A stretch of DNA of 64,000 bases from an uncultured bacterium (GCA_937996235.1 CALKVK010000029.1:1-64000); one strand, 5' to 3'; shown: positions 6,442 to 15,563, numbered from the stretch's first letter. A program made the numbers and translations. The notes: generated from the letters alone by a model not told the origin.

Positions 6442-8994
6442 TCACTCCGTGCCGGTCTTCGTCGCGGCTCCCTTGCCCAGCGCGCGCAGGCGCCCCAGGG
6501 ACTTCGCGATGCCGCCGCGCGAGCGGCGCTCCTCGACGTCGAGCTGCCCGAGGTTGCTCGTGAGCTCGCCCTCGTCGGAGTCGAAGATCTTGTCGAGCAG
6601 CACGTCGGTCGCCTCGACGGAGATGTCGATCGGCCGCGCCGTCGCCATCTCCATCGTGCGCGTGATCTTGTCGAGTGCGTTGTCGAGCGCGCCCTGGAAG
6701 TTGGCGCTCATCGACTCGGAGTGCGCCGCGGCCTGCGCCGCGAGCTGCTCGCGGAGCGCCTCGATCGCGGCGTCCTGCCGCGCGGCCGTCTCGACCGCCC
6801 GCGCTGCGAGGCACCGGACCTCGTCGCGCAGCGCGTCGAGCGCACCGCCGAACTGCGCGGCGAGCACGACCTCGGTCTGACCGGCGCGCTTCGCGACGTC
6901 GGCGACCTCGTCGCGCAGCTCCTTGAACGCGCCGCCGAACACGTCGGTCAGCGCGGCCGGCGCCGCGGCGGCCTGCGCGATCTCGGCGCGCAGCACGCCG
7001 AGGGCGGCGTGGAAGTCCTCGGGCGAGAGCGCCGGCGCGGGCTGCGCCGCGGCGAGCTGCTCGCGCAGTTCGCCCAGCGCCTGCGCGAACGCCTTCGGCG
7101 TGACGGCCGGGCGCTCGCGCACCGCGACGATCTCGTCGCGCAGCGCGCCGATCGCGGCCGCGAAGTCGTGCGGATCGACGCCCGGACGCGGCGCGTTCGC
7201 GGCGATCTCGTCGCGCAGCGCGGCGACGGAGCGCGCGAACTCGTCGGGTGCGACGCCGGGCTGCGGCGCACTCGCCGCGATCTCGCCGCGCAGCTCGTCG
7301 AGCGCCGTCGTGAACACCTCGGGCGTCACGACGGGCGCCGCCGCGGCGGCGGCGATCTCGGCGCGCAGTCCCGCCAGTGCGTCGGAGAACGCCGCCGGCG
7401 TGACGAACTCGCGGCCGGCCGCGTCGGCGACCTGCGCCTCGAGGCGCTGCAGCGCGTGCGCGAGCCCCTCCGGGGTCGCGGCCGCAGCCGTCGCGGCGCG
7501 CTCGGCCACCTCGGCGATGGCCGCGCGCAGCGTCTCGATCTCGCCGGCGAACTGCTGCTGGAAGCGCTCCGTCGCGGCGCGGGCGCCGTGCGCGGCCGAG
7601 GCGCTCTCGTCGCCGCGCTGCGCCGTCGAGGAGACGAGGTCCGCGCGCAGCTCGGCGAGCTCGAGAGCACGCCGCTCGTCGGCCGCGGCGAACGCGTGCG
7701 CGATCTCGTCGATGCGCTCGTCCACGCGCGACGCGACGCGCGCCAGGGCGTCGCGCAGCAGTTCCTCGCCGTCGGCCTGCCGCTGCGCGAGGTCCTTCGT
7801 CGCCGCCGCGGCGTGGGCCGAGCGCTCGTCGATGGCGGCCACGTGCTGCGCCAGCCGCTCGACGGAGCGCGTGAGGTCCGCGTGCGCGGCGCGCGCGCTC
7901 TCGGCCAGGCGCTTCTCGGCGCCGCGCAGGTCGTCGCCGCGGACGACGCCGGCGAACGCGCGCACCTCGTCGAGCACCTCGCGCACCGAGCCGAGCTCCG
8001 CGGCGACGCCGCCCGTCTCGGCGGAGAGCGACTTCTGCGTGCGGCGCAGCGACTCCGACAGAGCCTCGACCTGCTCGCGCACGCCGTCGACGATCGCCCG
8101 CCGCGCACCGTCCTCGCGGGCCGCGAGGCGCTCGAGCAGGGTGCCGGCCACGCGCTCGGCGACCTCGCCGGCCGAGGCCTCGACACCGCGCACGCGCTCC
8201 TCGAACGCGTCGAGGTCGCTCCGGAGCCGCGCGACCGCGTCCTCGGAAGGCTTCGTGCGCGCGACGTCGCCGCGGATCTCGGCGATCTTCGCGTTGACGG
8301 CCTGGAACTCCTTGTCGAGCCGCGCCGCCAGCGCGCTGTCGCTCGCGGCGTCGCGCTCGCGGACGCGCTCGAGCAGCGCCTCGAGCGCCTTGTCGCGAGC
8401 ACGCGCCGTGTCGCGCGCCAGCGCGTCGATGCGGGCGCGGACGTCGTCGAGCTCGGTCGTCAGGCGCTTGCCGGCCTGGTCCTCGCGCGCCGCGGCGCGC
8501 TCGAGCAGGCGCGTCATCGCCGCCTCGTCGGTGCCGGCGGGCCGGCGCGCGATGCTCTCGACGACGTCGCGCAGCCGCGCGACGTCGCGCGTCAGACGCG
8601 CGGTCGCGTCCGGCTCCTCGGGGAGCTGCCGCGCGGTCTCGAGCTGCGTCTCGAGGTACGACTTGTCGCTCTTCAGGCGCTCGCGCTCGAGCTCGGTCTC
8701 GCGCAGCTTGTCGCGCAGGTCCTCGACCTTCGTCTCGAGGTCGGTCTGCATCTTGAGGACGCGGTTGAAGCGCTCCTTCGTATCGCTCACGATACGATCG
8801 CGGTCGCGCTTGGTGATCTCGCCGACCTCCGAGTCGATCGCGTCGTCCACGAGCGCCTGGATGATCTCCATGACGCGCTGGCCGGAGACGACGCGCACCC
8901 GCTTCTTGCCCTGCGCCTGGAGTTCCTCGATGGACTTCTCCTGCGTGTGGGCCTTGATGACCGATCCGATGTCCTTGAGCGCGTCCCGTTGCAT
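6442..8994 (-). CDS. Long coiled-coil protein with tandem (T/S)PE-F-ALxxLRxEI repeats
   Basis: 850 residues from ATG 8994, chosen for its Shine-Dalgarno site (GGAGGAG, 8 nt away) over the in-frame start at 9180. The N-terminal ~60 residues are globular (SIEELQAQGKKRVRVVSGQRVMEIIQ). A long charged coiled coil follows. Residues about 525-735 hold roughly seven repeats of 32-36 residues with the pattern TPExFxxALxxLRxEIAAxxxxP. A conserved-looking tail (PIDISVEATDVLLDKIFDSD, then a basic GIAKSLGRLRALGKG) ends the protein. There is no signal peptide, so it is cytoplasmic. The tandem position before the actin-like gene suggests the two proteins work together, for example as filament and cross-linker or membrane adaptor. 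Confidence 0.75.
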   Translation of the reverse strand: MQRDALKDIGSVIKAHTQEKSIEELQAQGKKRVRVVSGQRVMEIIQALVDDAIDSEVGEITKRDRDRIVSDTKERFNRVLKMQTDLETKVEDLRDKLRETELERERLKSDKSYLETQLETARQLPEEPDATARLTRDVARLRDVVESIARRPAGTDEAAMTRLLERAAAREDQAGKRLTTELDDVRARIDALARDTARARDKALEALLERVRERDAASDSALAARLDKEFQAVNAKIAEIRGDVARTKPSEDAVARLRSDLDAFEERVRGVEASAGEVAERVAGTLLERLAAREDGARRAIVDGVREQVEALSESLRRTQKSLSAETGGVAAELGSVREVLDEVRAFAGVVRGDDLRGAEKRLAESARAAHADLTRSVERLAQHVAAIDERSAHAAAATKDLAQRQADGEELLRDALARVASRVDERIDEIAHAFAAADERRALELAELRADLVSSTAQRGDESASAAHGARAATERFQQQFAGEIETLRAAIAEVAERAATAAAATPEGLAHALQRLEAQVADAAGREFVTPAAFSDALAGLRAEIAAAAAAPVVTPEVFTTALDELRGEIAASAPQPGVAPDEFARSVAALRDEIAANAPRPGVDPHDFAAAIGALRDEIVAVRERPAVTPKAFAQALGELREQLAAAQPAPALSPEDFHAALGVLRAEIAQAAAAPAALTDVFGGAFKELRDEVADVAKRAGQTEVVLAAQFGGALDALRDEVRCLAARAVETAARQDAAIEALREQLAAQAAAHSESMSANFQGALDNALDKITRTMEMATARPIDISVEATDVLLDKIFDSDEGELTSNLGQLDVEERRSRGGIAKSLGRLRALGKGAATKTGTE

Positions 8995-9092
8995 CTGAGG
9001 GCTCCTCCAGTGAAGGTGCACCCCCCGGGATCGGCAGCGCTTCGCAGCACTGAATGCAGGATTTCGCTGCGTTCGACTTGAGACCCGTTCTG

Positions 9093-9100
9093 AAAAAAAA
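9093..9100. other. A8/T8 tract in the 437-bp divergent region 8995-9431
   Basis: Eight consecutive A on the plus strand (T on the minus strand), 100 bp upstream of the coiled-coil start, in DNA that otherwise lacks such runs. It could be an UP-like or bent element for the minus-strand operon, or the end of a terminator. The rest of the gap holds the plus-strand promoter candidate at 9260-9289 and the palindrome at 9348-9359. Confidence 0.3.
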
Positions 9101-9259
9101 GCGCGGAACACGCACGCGCCACACACGTCCAAGAGAGCGTTACCCAGACGATCAGGACAGGGGCGACGAGCGCGCCGCAAGGGCGCGCCGGGACGTCGGC
9201 GGAACCGGGGCGCGTGGCGTTTTCGGAACGTCGATGGATTCCTTGCGTGACGTCGCCCC

Positions 9260-9289
9260 TTGCGCTGCGGGATCCGCGCGCGCTAGACT
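9260..9289 (+). promoter_or_regulatory. Promoter candidate TTGCGC-18-TAGACT
   Basis: A -35-like TTGCGC (9260-9265), an 18-nt spacer and -10 TAGACT (9284-9289, within CTAGACT) lie 142 bp before ATG 9432. The -10 heptamer is identical to that of the lipoprotein at 3612-3618. Confidence 0.45.
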
Positions 9290-9347
9290 CCCCGACGGTT
9301 CGGGCCGAAGAGGGTGCGCCGCGGCACGCGGGCACTCGGGGCGGTGA

Positions 9348-9359
9348 CGTTACGTAACG
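9348..9359. promoter_or_regulatory. 12-bp perfect palindrome CGTTACGTAACG (operator candidate)
   Basis: It lies downstream of the promoter candidate and 72 bp before ATG 9432, in the presumed leader. Its AT-rich centre stands out in this region. A dimeric repressor site is possible; no matching regulator gene is adjacent. Confidence 0.35.
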
Positions 9360-9431
9360 CTGCGAGGACGGTGGCCCGCGGAATTGGGCTCCGCGCCGCC
9401 CTCCGTCCGCGCACGGGACGGAGGTTCAGGC

Positions 9432-12400
9432 ATGAAGAGCTCGTCCGTTCTCTCCCTGCGCGCGGCGCTGGCCGCCTGCGCGCTCCTGTTCGCGTGCGCC
9501 GCGTCGGCGTTCGCGCAGGACTACACGACCACGCTGACCAGCGGGAAGTACACGGCGCCGCCGTCGTCGGGCGTGACGAACGTCGTCTCGGGCGACGATT
9601 CGCGCACGAACCTCAACCTGCCGTTCTCGTTCCCGTACTACGGCAACACGTACTCCACGATCAACGTGTGCACGAACGGCTTCGCGCAGTTCGGTGGCAC
9701 GGGGAGCACGTTCAGCAACTCGACGCTGCCGCAGAGCACGACGCAGGACGGCATCCTCGCCGTGCTCTGGGACGACATGTACGTCACGGGTCCGAGCTCG
9801 AACGCGAGCATCACGAACGACGTCGTGCGCACGTGGACGAGCGGCACCGCGCCGAATCGCGTGCAGTTCATCTCGTGGGTCGGGATCAAGCACTACAGCA
9901 ACCGCAACGCGACGCTGAGCTACCAGATCCAGCTCCACGAGACGTCCGGCCGCATCATCTTCGCGTACGACACGTCGCTTCCCGTGACGACTTCGTCGAG
10001 CGGGACGGGCTGGTACTGCAGCAGTTTCACCTGCGGCATCGACGAGTACGGTGGCACGCGGTACGTGTACCACCCGAACCACACCGGCAGCAGCAACAGC
10101 GGCCGTCCCTCCGACTGCATCTTCGACCCGGTGGAGACGCGCTTCTCGGGGCGCCTCCTCATCGACGAGATCGTGTCGGACGCCACCGGCATCGGGAACT
10201 CCGTACGCGCTGGGCAGCCGCTCCCTGGCGCGACGGTCGAGCTGCGCAGCGGCGCGAAGGTCGTCGGCGTGGGTGAGTCCGACGCCAACGGCGACTACGT
10301 GGTGAAGGGCCTGGCGCTGAACTCGTCGCAGAGCGGCACCCTGCACGCCGTCGCGAAGAACCTCGCCTGCGTGGTGTCGCCCTCGTCGCCGAGCAGCACC
10401 GCGGCTCCGGCGTCGTTCCAGGTCTCGGCCGGCACCGTCAGCTTCGGCGGGAACACGACGATCCCGACGTACACGCTGGGATCGTCGACCGACGCCACCG
10501 GCAACGTGCGCGCCGCGTTCCAGATCGCGGGCACGATGCGCCGCGCGTACGACTTCCTGACGACGAACACGGCGGCGACGCTTCCGCGCCTCGACGTCTT
10601 CTTCGACCCCGCGTCGTCGCTCAACACGAGCTACTCGCCGCCCGGCGCCCTGACCGCGTACGCGCAGATCGGCAGCGTGGGCAGCAGCAACAACGACGCG
10701 TTCGACACGGCAGTCGTCCACCGCGTGTACGGCCGCTACGCGCTCTCGCAGATGACCTCCGCGATGTCCGGCGCCAACCAGAACGCGTTCCAGCGCGACC
10801 TCGACGTGGTCTCCGATCCGGAGAACGCGCTCGCCGAGGCGTTCGGCCTCTACCTGTACGCGGTCGTCGAGGGTCAGTCGGTGGCCTACGACGGGCTCAG
10901 CTCGTCGGCGACGACGTCGTTCGACCTCGACGCGCAGACGCTGACCACGGCCAAGAACGCGTCGGTCGCGGCCTGGGCCGCGCAGGCGCTCTACGACACG
11001 GTCGATCCGGCGAACGAGCCGTTCGACGACATCGACGGCACGCTCGGCAGCGCGAACACGCGGATCGCGCAGGCCATCGACACGCTCGGCACGTATCCCG
11101 ACGGGCTCTCGATCGTGGCGGCCTGGGACGGCCTCGGCTTCGACACGGCGCGGCTCGTGCGCAACTTCATCTTCCACGGGCTGCTGCCGGACGACCAGTA
11201 CGAGCCCAACGACAGCGCGGGCTTCGCGCAGCACCTGGGCGTGGCCGGCGTCCGCAAGGACGGCCTCTCGCTCAACCGCTTCAACGAGGACTGGTACACG
11301 GTCGACTTCGCGAACGACGTGGACCTCTTCTACGTCGACATGCTCTACGACCGCTCGACGCTCACGACGAACGTGACCATGCAGGTGTTCGACATCCAGG
11401 GCAACCTGCTCGCGAACGGCTCGCCAACGGGCGCGCTCGGTCCGGTCACCGCCGTCTACGGTCCGTTCCCCGCGGGCCGTGTCACCGTGCGCCTGGCGCA
11501 CGGCGGCGGCGACGCCATCACGAACTACACGCTGCAGGTCTACGAGCGGCTCGCGATCGGCAACGCGTCGGTCACGGAGTGGACGCTGCGCCGCCCGATG
11601 TCGGCGACGCTCAGCCTGCGCGGCGGCATCCCGCCGTACACGCTCTCGGTGCGTCCGCCGTCGGTCCTGCCGAAGGGCCTCGCGCTCGACGCCGTGAACG
11701 GCCGCGTCTTCGGCGCCCCCGCCGAGACGGGCTTCTACACGTACAGCATCGCGGCGACCGACAGCGGCCTGCCGCAGACGACCACGAACGCCACGCAGTC
11801 GCTGCAGGTGAACGACGAGCTCACGTTCGGCGCGCCGATCCTCACGGGTCTCGCGCTGGGCAAGCAGTCGGACATCTCGCTCGGCCGCCGCGGCGGCACC
11901 GACCCGGTCGTCGTCACGAACGTCGTCGGCACGCTGCCGGACGGCCTCACGCTGACCGACGACTTCCACATCGTCGGCGCGGCCGACCAGGCCTTCGGCA
12001 CGAAGCTCTCGATCGACGCCGAGGACATCGCCGGTTCGGCGGCCCACATCGACACGACCGTCGTGGTGTGCAAGCCCTTCGAGGGTGCACGCACCCCGCT
12101 CGACCTCGCCGCCGGCGAGGCCACGGGCGGCTTCTACTTCGACTCGCTCGGCGGCAGCACGGTGAGCTTCGTGCTCGGCACGCCGCGCGGGGAGGAGAAG
12201 CGCTCGCTGCAGTTCGTCCTGCTCGGTCCGGACGGACTCGAGGTCCCGGTCGACGGCGCGAGCGTCAAGGACGGCAAGATCGTCGTCCGCGGCGTGCGCA
12301 CGGCGAAGACGGGCCGCTACTTCATCGCGCTGTCGAGCCCGGCCGGCTCCGCGTCGCAGCTCGAGGGTGCTCTGCGTGTCGGCCTGCCCGCGGGCGGCGC

Positions 12401-12725
12401 CGGCGCGGTCGAGCAGCTCGACTTCAACGAGCAGACGCGCATCGAGTTCGGCGCCCTCGAGGGCGCGGTGTTCACGCTGAAGGGCAAGATGACGGAGGGG
12501 ATGGCCATGCGCGTCCTCTACATGATCCAGCCCGACGGCAAGCCGGTCCTCGCGACGGACTTCGACACGCGCGAGAAGAACGGCAAGATCACGCTCTCGA
12601 TCACGCTCAAGCAGTCCGGCACGTACCAGTTCTTCACGGTGCCGAAGCCGGGCCCGCTGGGTGACTTCCGCTTCAAGTACAAGCTGCGCCAGCCCAAGCG
12701 CGGCCAGTTCCAGATCAACGACTAG
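9432..12725 (+). CDS. Secreted multidomain protein with degenerate zincin-like segment, PPC domain and putative Ig domains
   Basis: 1097 residues from ATG 9432 (GGAGG 7 nt upstream); an in-frame start at 9384 would precede the signal peptide. The signal peptide is residues 1-28 (cut near AFA-Q). Next come a nidogen-like beta domain (NLPFSFPYYGNTYSTINVCTN...), a carboxypeptidase-regulatory-like domain near 240-300 (GATVELRSGAKVV...DANGDYVV) and an alpha-helical stretch near 400-580 resembling an M36-type metallopeptidase: VVHRVYGRY (His430) and ENALAEAFGLYLYAVVEG. A pre-peptidase C-terminal-like domain follows (YEPNDS...DWYTVDF), then two He_PIG-type Ig domains and a beta-rich C-terminus. The HExxH motif is lost, so the zincin-like part is probably inactive. 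Exported; role unknown. Confidence 0.8.
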   Translation: MKSSSVLSLRAALAACALLFACAASAFAQDYTTTLTSGKYTAPPSSGVTNVVSGDDSRTNLNLPFSFPYYGNTYSTINVCTNGFAQFGGTGSTFSNSTLPQSTTQDGILAVLWDDMYVTGPSSNASITNDVVRTWTSGTAPNRVQFISWVGIKHYSNRNATLSYQIQLHETSGRIIFAYDTSLPVTTSSSGTGWYCSSFTCGIDEYGGTRYVYHPNHTGSSNSGRPSDCIFDPVETRFSGRLLIDEIVSDATGIGNSVRAGQPLPGATVELRSGAKVVGVGESDANGDYVVKGLALNSSQSGTLHAVAKNLACVVSPSSPSSTAAPASFQVSAGTVSFGGNTTIPTYTLGSSTDATGNVRAAFQIAGTMRRAYDFLTTNTAATLPRLDVFFDPASSLNTSYSPPGALTAYAQIGSVGSSNNDAFDTAVVHRVYGRYALSQMTSAMSGANQNAFQRDLDVVSDPENALAEAFGLYLYAVVEGQSVAYDGLSSSATTSFDLDAQTLTTAKNASVAAWAAQALYDTVDPANEPFDDIDGTLGSANTRIAQAIDTLGTYPDGLSIVAAWDGLGFDTARLVRNFIFHGLLPDDQYEPNDSAGFAQHLGVAGVRKDGLSLNRFNEDWYTVDFANDVDLFYVDMLYDRSTLTTNVTMQVFDIQGNLLANGSPTGALGPVTAVYGPFPAGRVTVRLAHGGGDAITNYTLQVYERLAIGNASVTEWTLRRPMSATLSLRGGIPPYTLSVRPPSVLPKGLALDAVNGRVFGAPAETGFYTYSIAATDSGLPQTTTNATQSLQVNDELTFGAPILTGLALGKQSDISLGRRGGTDPVVVTNVVGTLPDGLTLTDDFHIVGAADQAFGTKLSIDAEDIAGSAAHIDTTVVVCKPFEGARTPLDLAAGEATGGFYFDSLGGSTVSFVLGTPRGEEKRSLQFVLLGPDGLEVPVDGASVKDGKIVVRGVRTAKTGRYFIALSSPAGSASQLEGALRVGLPAGGAGAVEQLDFNEQTRIEFGALEGAVFTLKGKMTEGMAMRVLYMIQPDGKPVLATDFDTREKNGKITLSITLKQSGTYQFFTVPKPGPLGDFRFKYKLRQPKRGQFQIND

Positions 12726-12745
12726 TCGATCGGGAACTCACTCCT

Positions 12746-12779
12746 GCGGCCGCCGCTCGGGCTTCCGGGCGGCGGCCGC
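12746..12779 (+). terminator. Strong GC hairpin just after the stop at 12725 (terminator-like, no U tract)
   Basis: Perfect 11-bp arms GCGGCCGCCGC (12746-12756) and GCGGCGGCCGC (12769-12779), with further CGG/CCG pairing in the loop. No T run follows, so Rho-independent action is uncertain. Confidence 0.4.
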
Positions 12780-12958
12780 TCGCATTCCCAGGGGCGGCGG
12801 CCGCGGAAGAGCAGTGGCGGGCGGCGGCCGCTCGCATTCCCAGGGGCGGCGGCCGCGGAAGAGCAGTGGCGGGCGGCGGCCGCTCGCATTTCCCGGGGGG
12901 CGGCGGCCGCGGAAGAGCAGTGGCGGGCGGCGGCCGCTCGCATTTCCCGGGGGGCGGT
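12769..12958. repeat. 52-bp GC-rich tandem repeat, 4 copies
   Basis: GGCCGCTCGCATT recurs at about 12774, 12826, 12878 and 12932 (spacing 52, 52, 54). Each unit has two GCGGCCGC-rich palindromic parts separated by CTCGCATTCCC and a GGAAGAGCAGTGG linker. The last unit decays into GGTGGCCGCGCGC. It fills the gap between the exoprotein and the dehydrogenase, and no unit has a unique spacer. Confidence 0.9.
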
Positions 12959-13049
12959 GGCCGCGCGCTTTCGGCACGCGGCGGCCGTCGGCGCCGAGGC
13001 GCCCGGCGCCATACTTGCCGCGACGGCGCGCCGGCACGACCCTCTGCTC

Positions 13050-14333
13050 ATGCGCATCGAACGCGACCTCGAGATCGGCGGCGAGCGGTTCGCACTGCTC
13101 GTCGAGACACGGCACGGAGACGTCGTGGCGCGGACCGCGGTCCACGACCAGAGCTTCCGGCGGCGCATCGGCGGCGCACGCTTCGTGCGCAAGGGCGACG
13201 TCGCCGAGGTGGGCCACCTCGCCAGCGGCATGACGTGGAAGTGCGCTGCGGCGGGGCTCCCCGCCGACGGCGAGAAGTCGGTGATCTCGTGCCCCGCGGG
13301 CCTGCCCGCGACGACGGCGGAGCGCGCGGCGATCCTCGCGGAGCACGCGCGTGCGGTGCGCGACGTCGACGACGGTGTCATCTTCGGCCCCGACATGAAC
13401 AACGGCGAGGAGGTGATGAGCCTCGTCTCGGAACAGGCCGACCTGCTCGACCACATGACGGGCCTCGCCGGATCGCACGGCGGGCTCTCGATCGACACGC
13501 GCGGCTACACCGCGATCGGTCTCGCTGCCGGCATCCGCGCGGCGCGCCGCCTCCTCGACGAGCCGCTCCACACGGCGTCGATCCAGGGCTTCGGGGCCGT
13601 CGGCGCACACTGCGGACGCCTGCTCTACGAGTCGGGCGTCGCCGTTCGCGGCGCGAGCGCCGTCCAGGGGGCGCTGATCGCGGACGACGGCGCGCTGCCC
13701 GTCGGCGAGATGTTCGCGGCGTGGCAGACGCGCGGCGACGTCGCCTTCGCGGAGTACGCGGCGCGGCAGCCCGACGGCACGCACTTCGACGCGGACCCGG
13801 ACGCGCTCCTCTCCGTTCCCGCCGAGATCTTCGTACCCGCGGCGCGCACGGGCGTCCTCGCGATGCCGCACGAGATCCAGCGCGTGCGCGAGCTCGAGAA
13901 CCCGAACTGCCGCGACGTGACGCACTTCCTCGACGAGACGGGCGTGCGGCTGATCGCGCAGGGGGCCAACCATCCGCTCACGCCGGCTGCGGAGCAGTAC
14001 CTGCACGAGCGCGGCGTGATCGTGCTGCCGGACTACATCGTCAACTGCGGCGGCCTCGTCGGCTGCTACTTCGAGTGGGCGTACCGCGACGAGCTGCTGC
14101 GTTCGGCCGCGAAGCGCGACGAGATGCACGGACTCGCCCTGCGCGTCATCGAGCGCACCGTCGAGCGCAACGTCGATGCGCTCTTCGCGATGGAGGGCCC
14201 CATCCGCGAGCGCTCGCGCAAGCTGGCCGAAGCGCACCGCGCACGGCTCCTCGCGCGCTGCGCGCGCTTCGACGCGGCCGCGACCAGCCACGCCATCGCC
14301 CGCGCCTGCCTCGAGGAGCTCGTCGCCGCCTGA
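13050..14333 (+). CDS. Glu/Leu/Phe/Val dehydrogenase family protein
   Basis: 427 residues from ATG 13050; the frame is open upstream but that part (Ala/Arg-rich, overlapping the tandem repeat) does not look coding. ELFV dehydrogenases carry out NAD(P)-dependent reversible oxidative deamination of an amino acid to a 2-oxo acid. The substrate domain shows GMTWKCAAAGLPADGEKSV, with Lys76 at the place of the catalytic Lys of leucine dehydrogenase, then GPDMNN. The Rossmann domain shows ASIQGFGAVGAHCGRLL (GxGxxG). The later GANHPLTPAAEQYL and PDYIVNCGGLVG segments are typical. It fits the leucine dehydrogenase branch better than hexameric GDH, but substrate cannot be fixed by eye. No clear Shine-Dalgarno site; a CATACT at 13010-13015 may be the -10. 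Confidence 0.85.
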   Translation: MRIERDLEIGGERFALLVETRHGDVVARTAVHDQSFRRRIGGARFVRKGDVAEVGHLASGMTWKCAAAGLPADGEKSVISCPAGLPATTAERAAILAEHARAVRDVDDGVIFGPDMNNGEEVMSLVSEQADLLDHMTGLAGSHGGLSIDTRGYTAIGLAAGIRAARRLLDEPLHTASIQGFGAVGAHCGRLLYESGVAVRGASAVQGALIADDGALPVGEMFAAWQTRGDVAFAEYAARQPDGTHFDADPDALLSVPAEIFVPAARTGVLAMPHEIQRVRELENPNCRDVTHFLDETGVRLIAQGANHPLTPAAEQYLHERGVIVLPDYIVNCGGLVGCYFEWAYRDELLRSAAKRDEMHGLALRVIERTVERNVDALFAMEGPIRERSRKLAEAHRARLLARCARFDAAATSHAIARACLEELVAA

Positions 14334-14354
14334 TGCTCCGAGCGAGGTGGCGAG

Positions 14355-15563
14355 TCAGGGCAGTTCGGCGCGCACCGCCTGGAACGTGAAGGCCGCGGAC
14401 ATCGCGTCGGCGGTGCCGTCGCCGTCGGTGTCGACATCGAGGAGCGACGTCGCGACGCCGGGCACCTGCGCGGAGAACTGCGCCGGCACGAAGGCGGCGA
14501 GGCAGCGGAAGACCACGCTCCCGGGCACGAGCATCCCGAGCGTGCCCGAGTGCGTGTCGGTGGTGACGTTGCCGCGCAGTCGCACGCTGTCGGCGACGGC
14601 GATCGGCTCGAGACCGAACGGCACGGCGAAGCGTCCCGCGACCTCCACCTCGTAGGCGCCGCCGGAGCCGAGCGCGGCGGCGGCCCCCGCGGCTGCGTGT
14701 CCGCGCGCGTCGCGCGCCCCGCTCGCCGGCGTGAACTGCTCGCCGCCGAACGCGTTGTCGGACGGGTCGCCGTCCACGTCGTCGGCATGGAAGTGCCCGA
14801 CGAGCACGATCTCGTCGCCGTCGAGCGAGCCGACCGCCGCGACCTGGAGGATCTCGGACAGCGCGCCGCTGACGATCCCGCTCGCGGTCGGCACGTTCAT
14901 GTCGAGTCCGCCCGTGAGCGGGCCGACGAGCGACTGGAGCTGCGCGAGCGCGTTCTCGGGCACGCCGTCGCCGGTCCAGTCGAAGCCGCCGATCGCCGGG
15001 GCGATGCGCAGCGTCACGACGACGTGGTGGTACGTCGTGCCGGCGTCGAGGCCGAGTTCGGGAACGACGGAGAGGGCGCGCGCCGCGTGCGCGAGGCGCC
15101 GCAGGCGTGGCCCGCGGCGCTGCGCCGTCCGGTAGCCCGCGAGCCCGCGATCGCCGCGGCGTGCGGCCGCCGCCGCACGACCGGCGGACTCCGCGTCGAG
15201 CAGGCCGGCAGCCAGAACGCGCGCGAGCGTGCGCGCGTCGGCGTCGAGCTCGGCCGCGAGGGTCGCGGCCGCCGTGTCGACCAGCGCGACGGCCTCGCCG
15301 TCGGGGTGGCGCGCCCGCTGGAGGACACGCGCGGCGCGGCGGAGGGCGGCCGTCCCGCCGACCTCGCCCACGCCGACGGTCGGCCGCTCGAGCACGGCGA
15401 CCGCCCGCCGGAGACGTGCCGCCGTACCGGCAGGCGCCGCCGCCGCGCGCTGCGTCAGGGCGTCGGTGAGCGCGCCGATCGGGTCGCGCGGCGGCGCGGG
15501 CTCCTCCGCCGCAGCCGCGCTCGTCGCGACCAGGAGCAGACCGAGGACGGACCACGGGCGCAT
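14355..15563 (-). CDS. Secreted protein with Ca-binding-like Asp repeats, unknown family
   Basis: 402 residues from ATG 15563 with GGAGGTG upstream. The signal peptide is RPWSVLGLLLVATSAAAA. Residues about 25-170 are Ala/Arg-rich helices; the C-terminal half is beta-rich. Two acidic motifs, HADDVDGDPSDNAFGG and DVDTDGDGTADAMS, resemble the DxDxDG loops of thrombospondin type-3 and dockerin repeats, so Ca binding is plausible. An upstream CTAGGGT (15691-15697) could be the -10, giving a ~120-nt leader. It is convergent with the dehydrogenase, 21 bp apart. Function unknown. Confidence 0.7.
   Translation of the reverse strand: MRPWSVLGLLLVATSAAAAEEPAPPRDPIGALTDALTQRAAAAPAGTAARLRRAVAVLERPTVGVGEVGGTAALRRAARVLQRARHPDGEAVALVDTAAATLAAELDADARTLARVLAAGLLDAESAGRAAAAARRGDRGLAGYRTAQRRGPRLRRLAHAARALSVVPELGLDAGTTYHHVVVTLRIAPAIGGFDWTGDGVPENALAQLQSLVGPLTGGLDMNVPTASGIVSGALSEILQVAAVGSLDGDEIVLVGHFHADDVDGDPSDNAFGGEQFTPASGARDARGHAAAGAAAALGSGGAYEVEVAGRFAVPFGLEPIAVADSVRLRGNVTTDTHSGTLGMLVPGSVVFRCLAAFVPAQFSAQVPGVATSLLDVDTDGDGTADAMSAAFTFQAVRAELP

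Noticed and set aside
8995..9180. N-terminal extension of the coiled-coil protein to 9180
   Set aside because: No ribosome site, Arg/Cys-rich content unlike the rest; ATG 8994 has GGAGGAG.
12769..12958. 52-bp array as CRISPR
   Set aside because: The whole unit repeats with no unique spacer.
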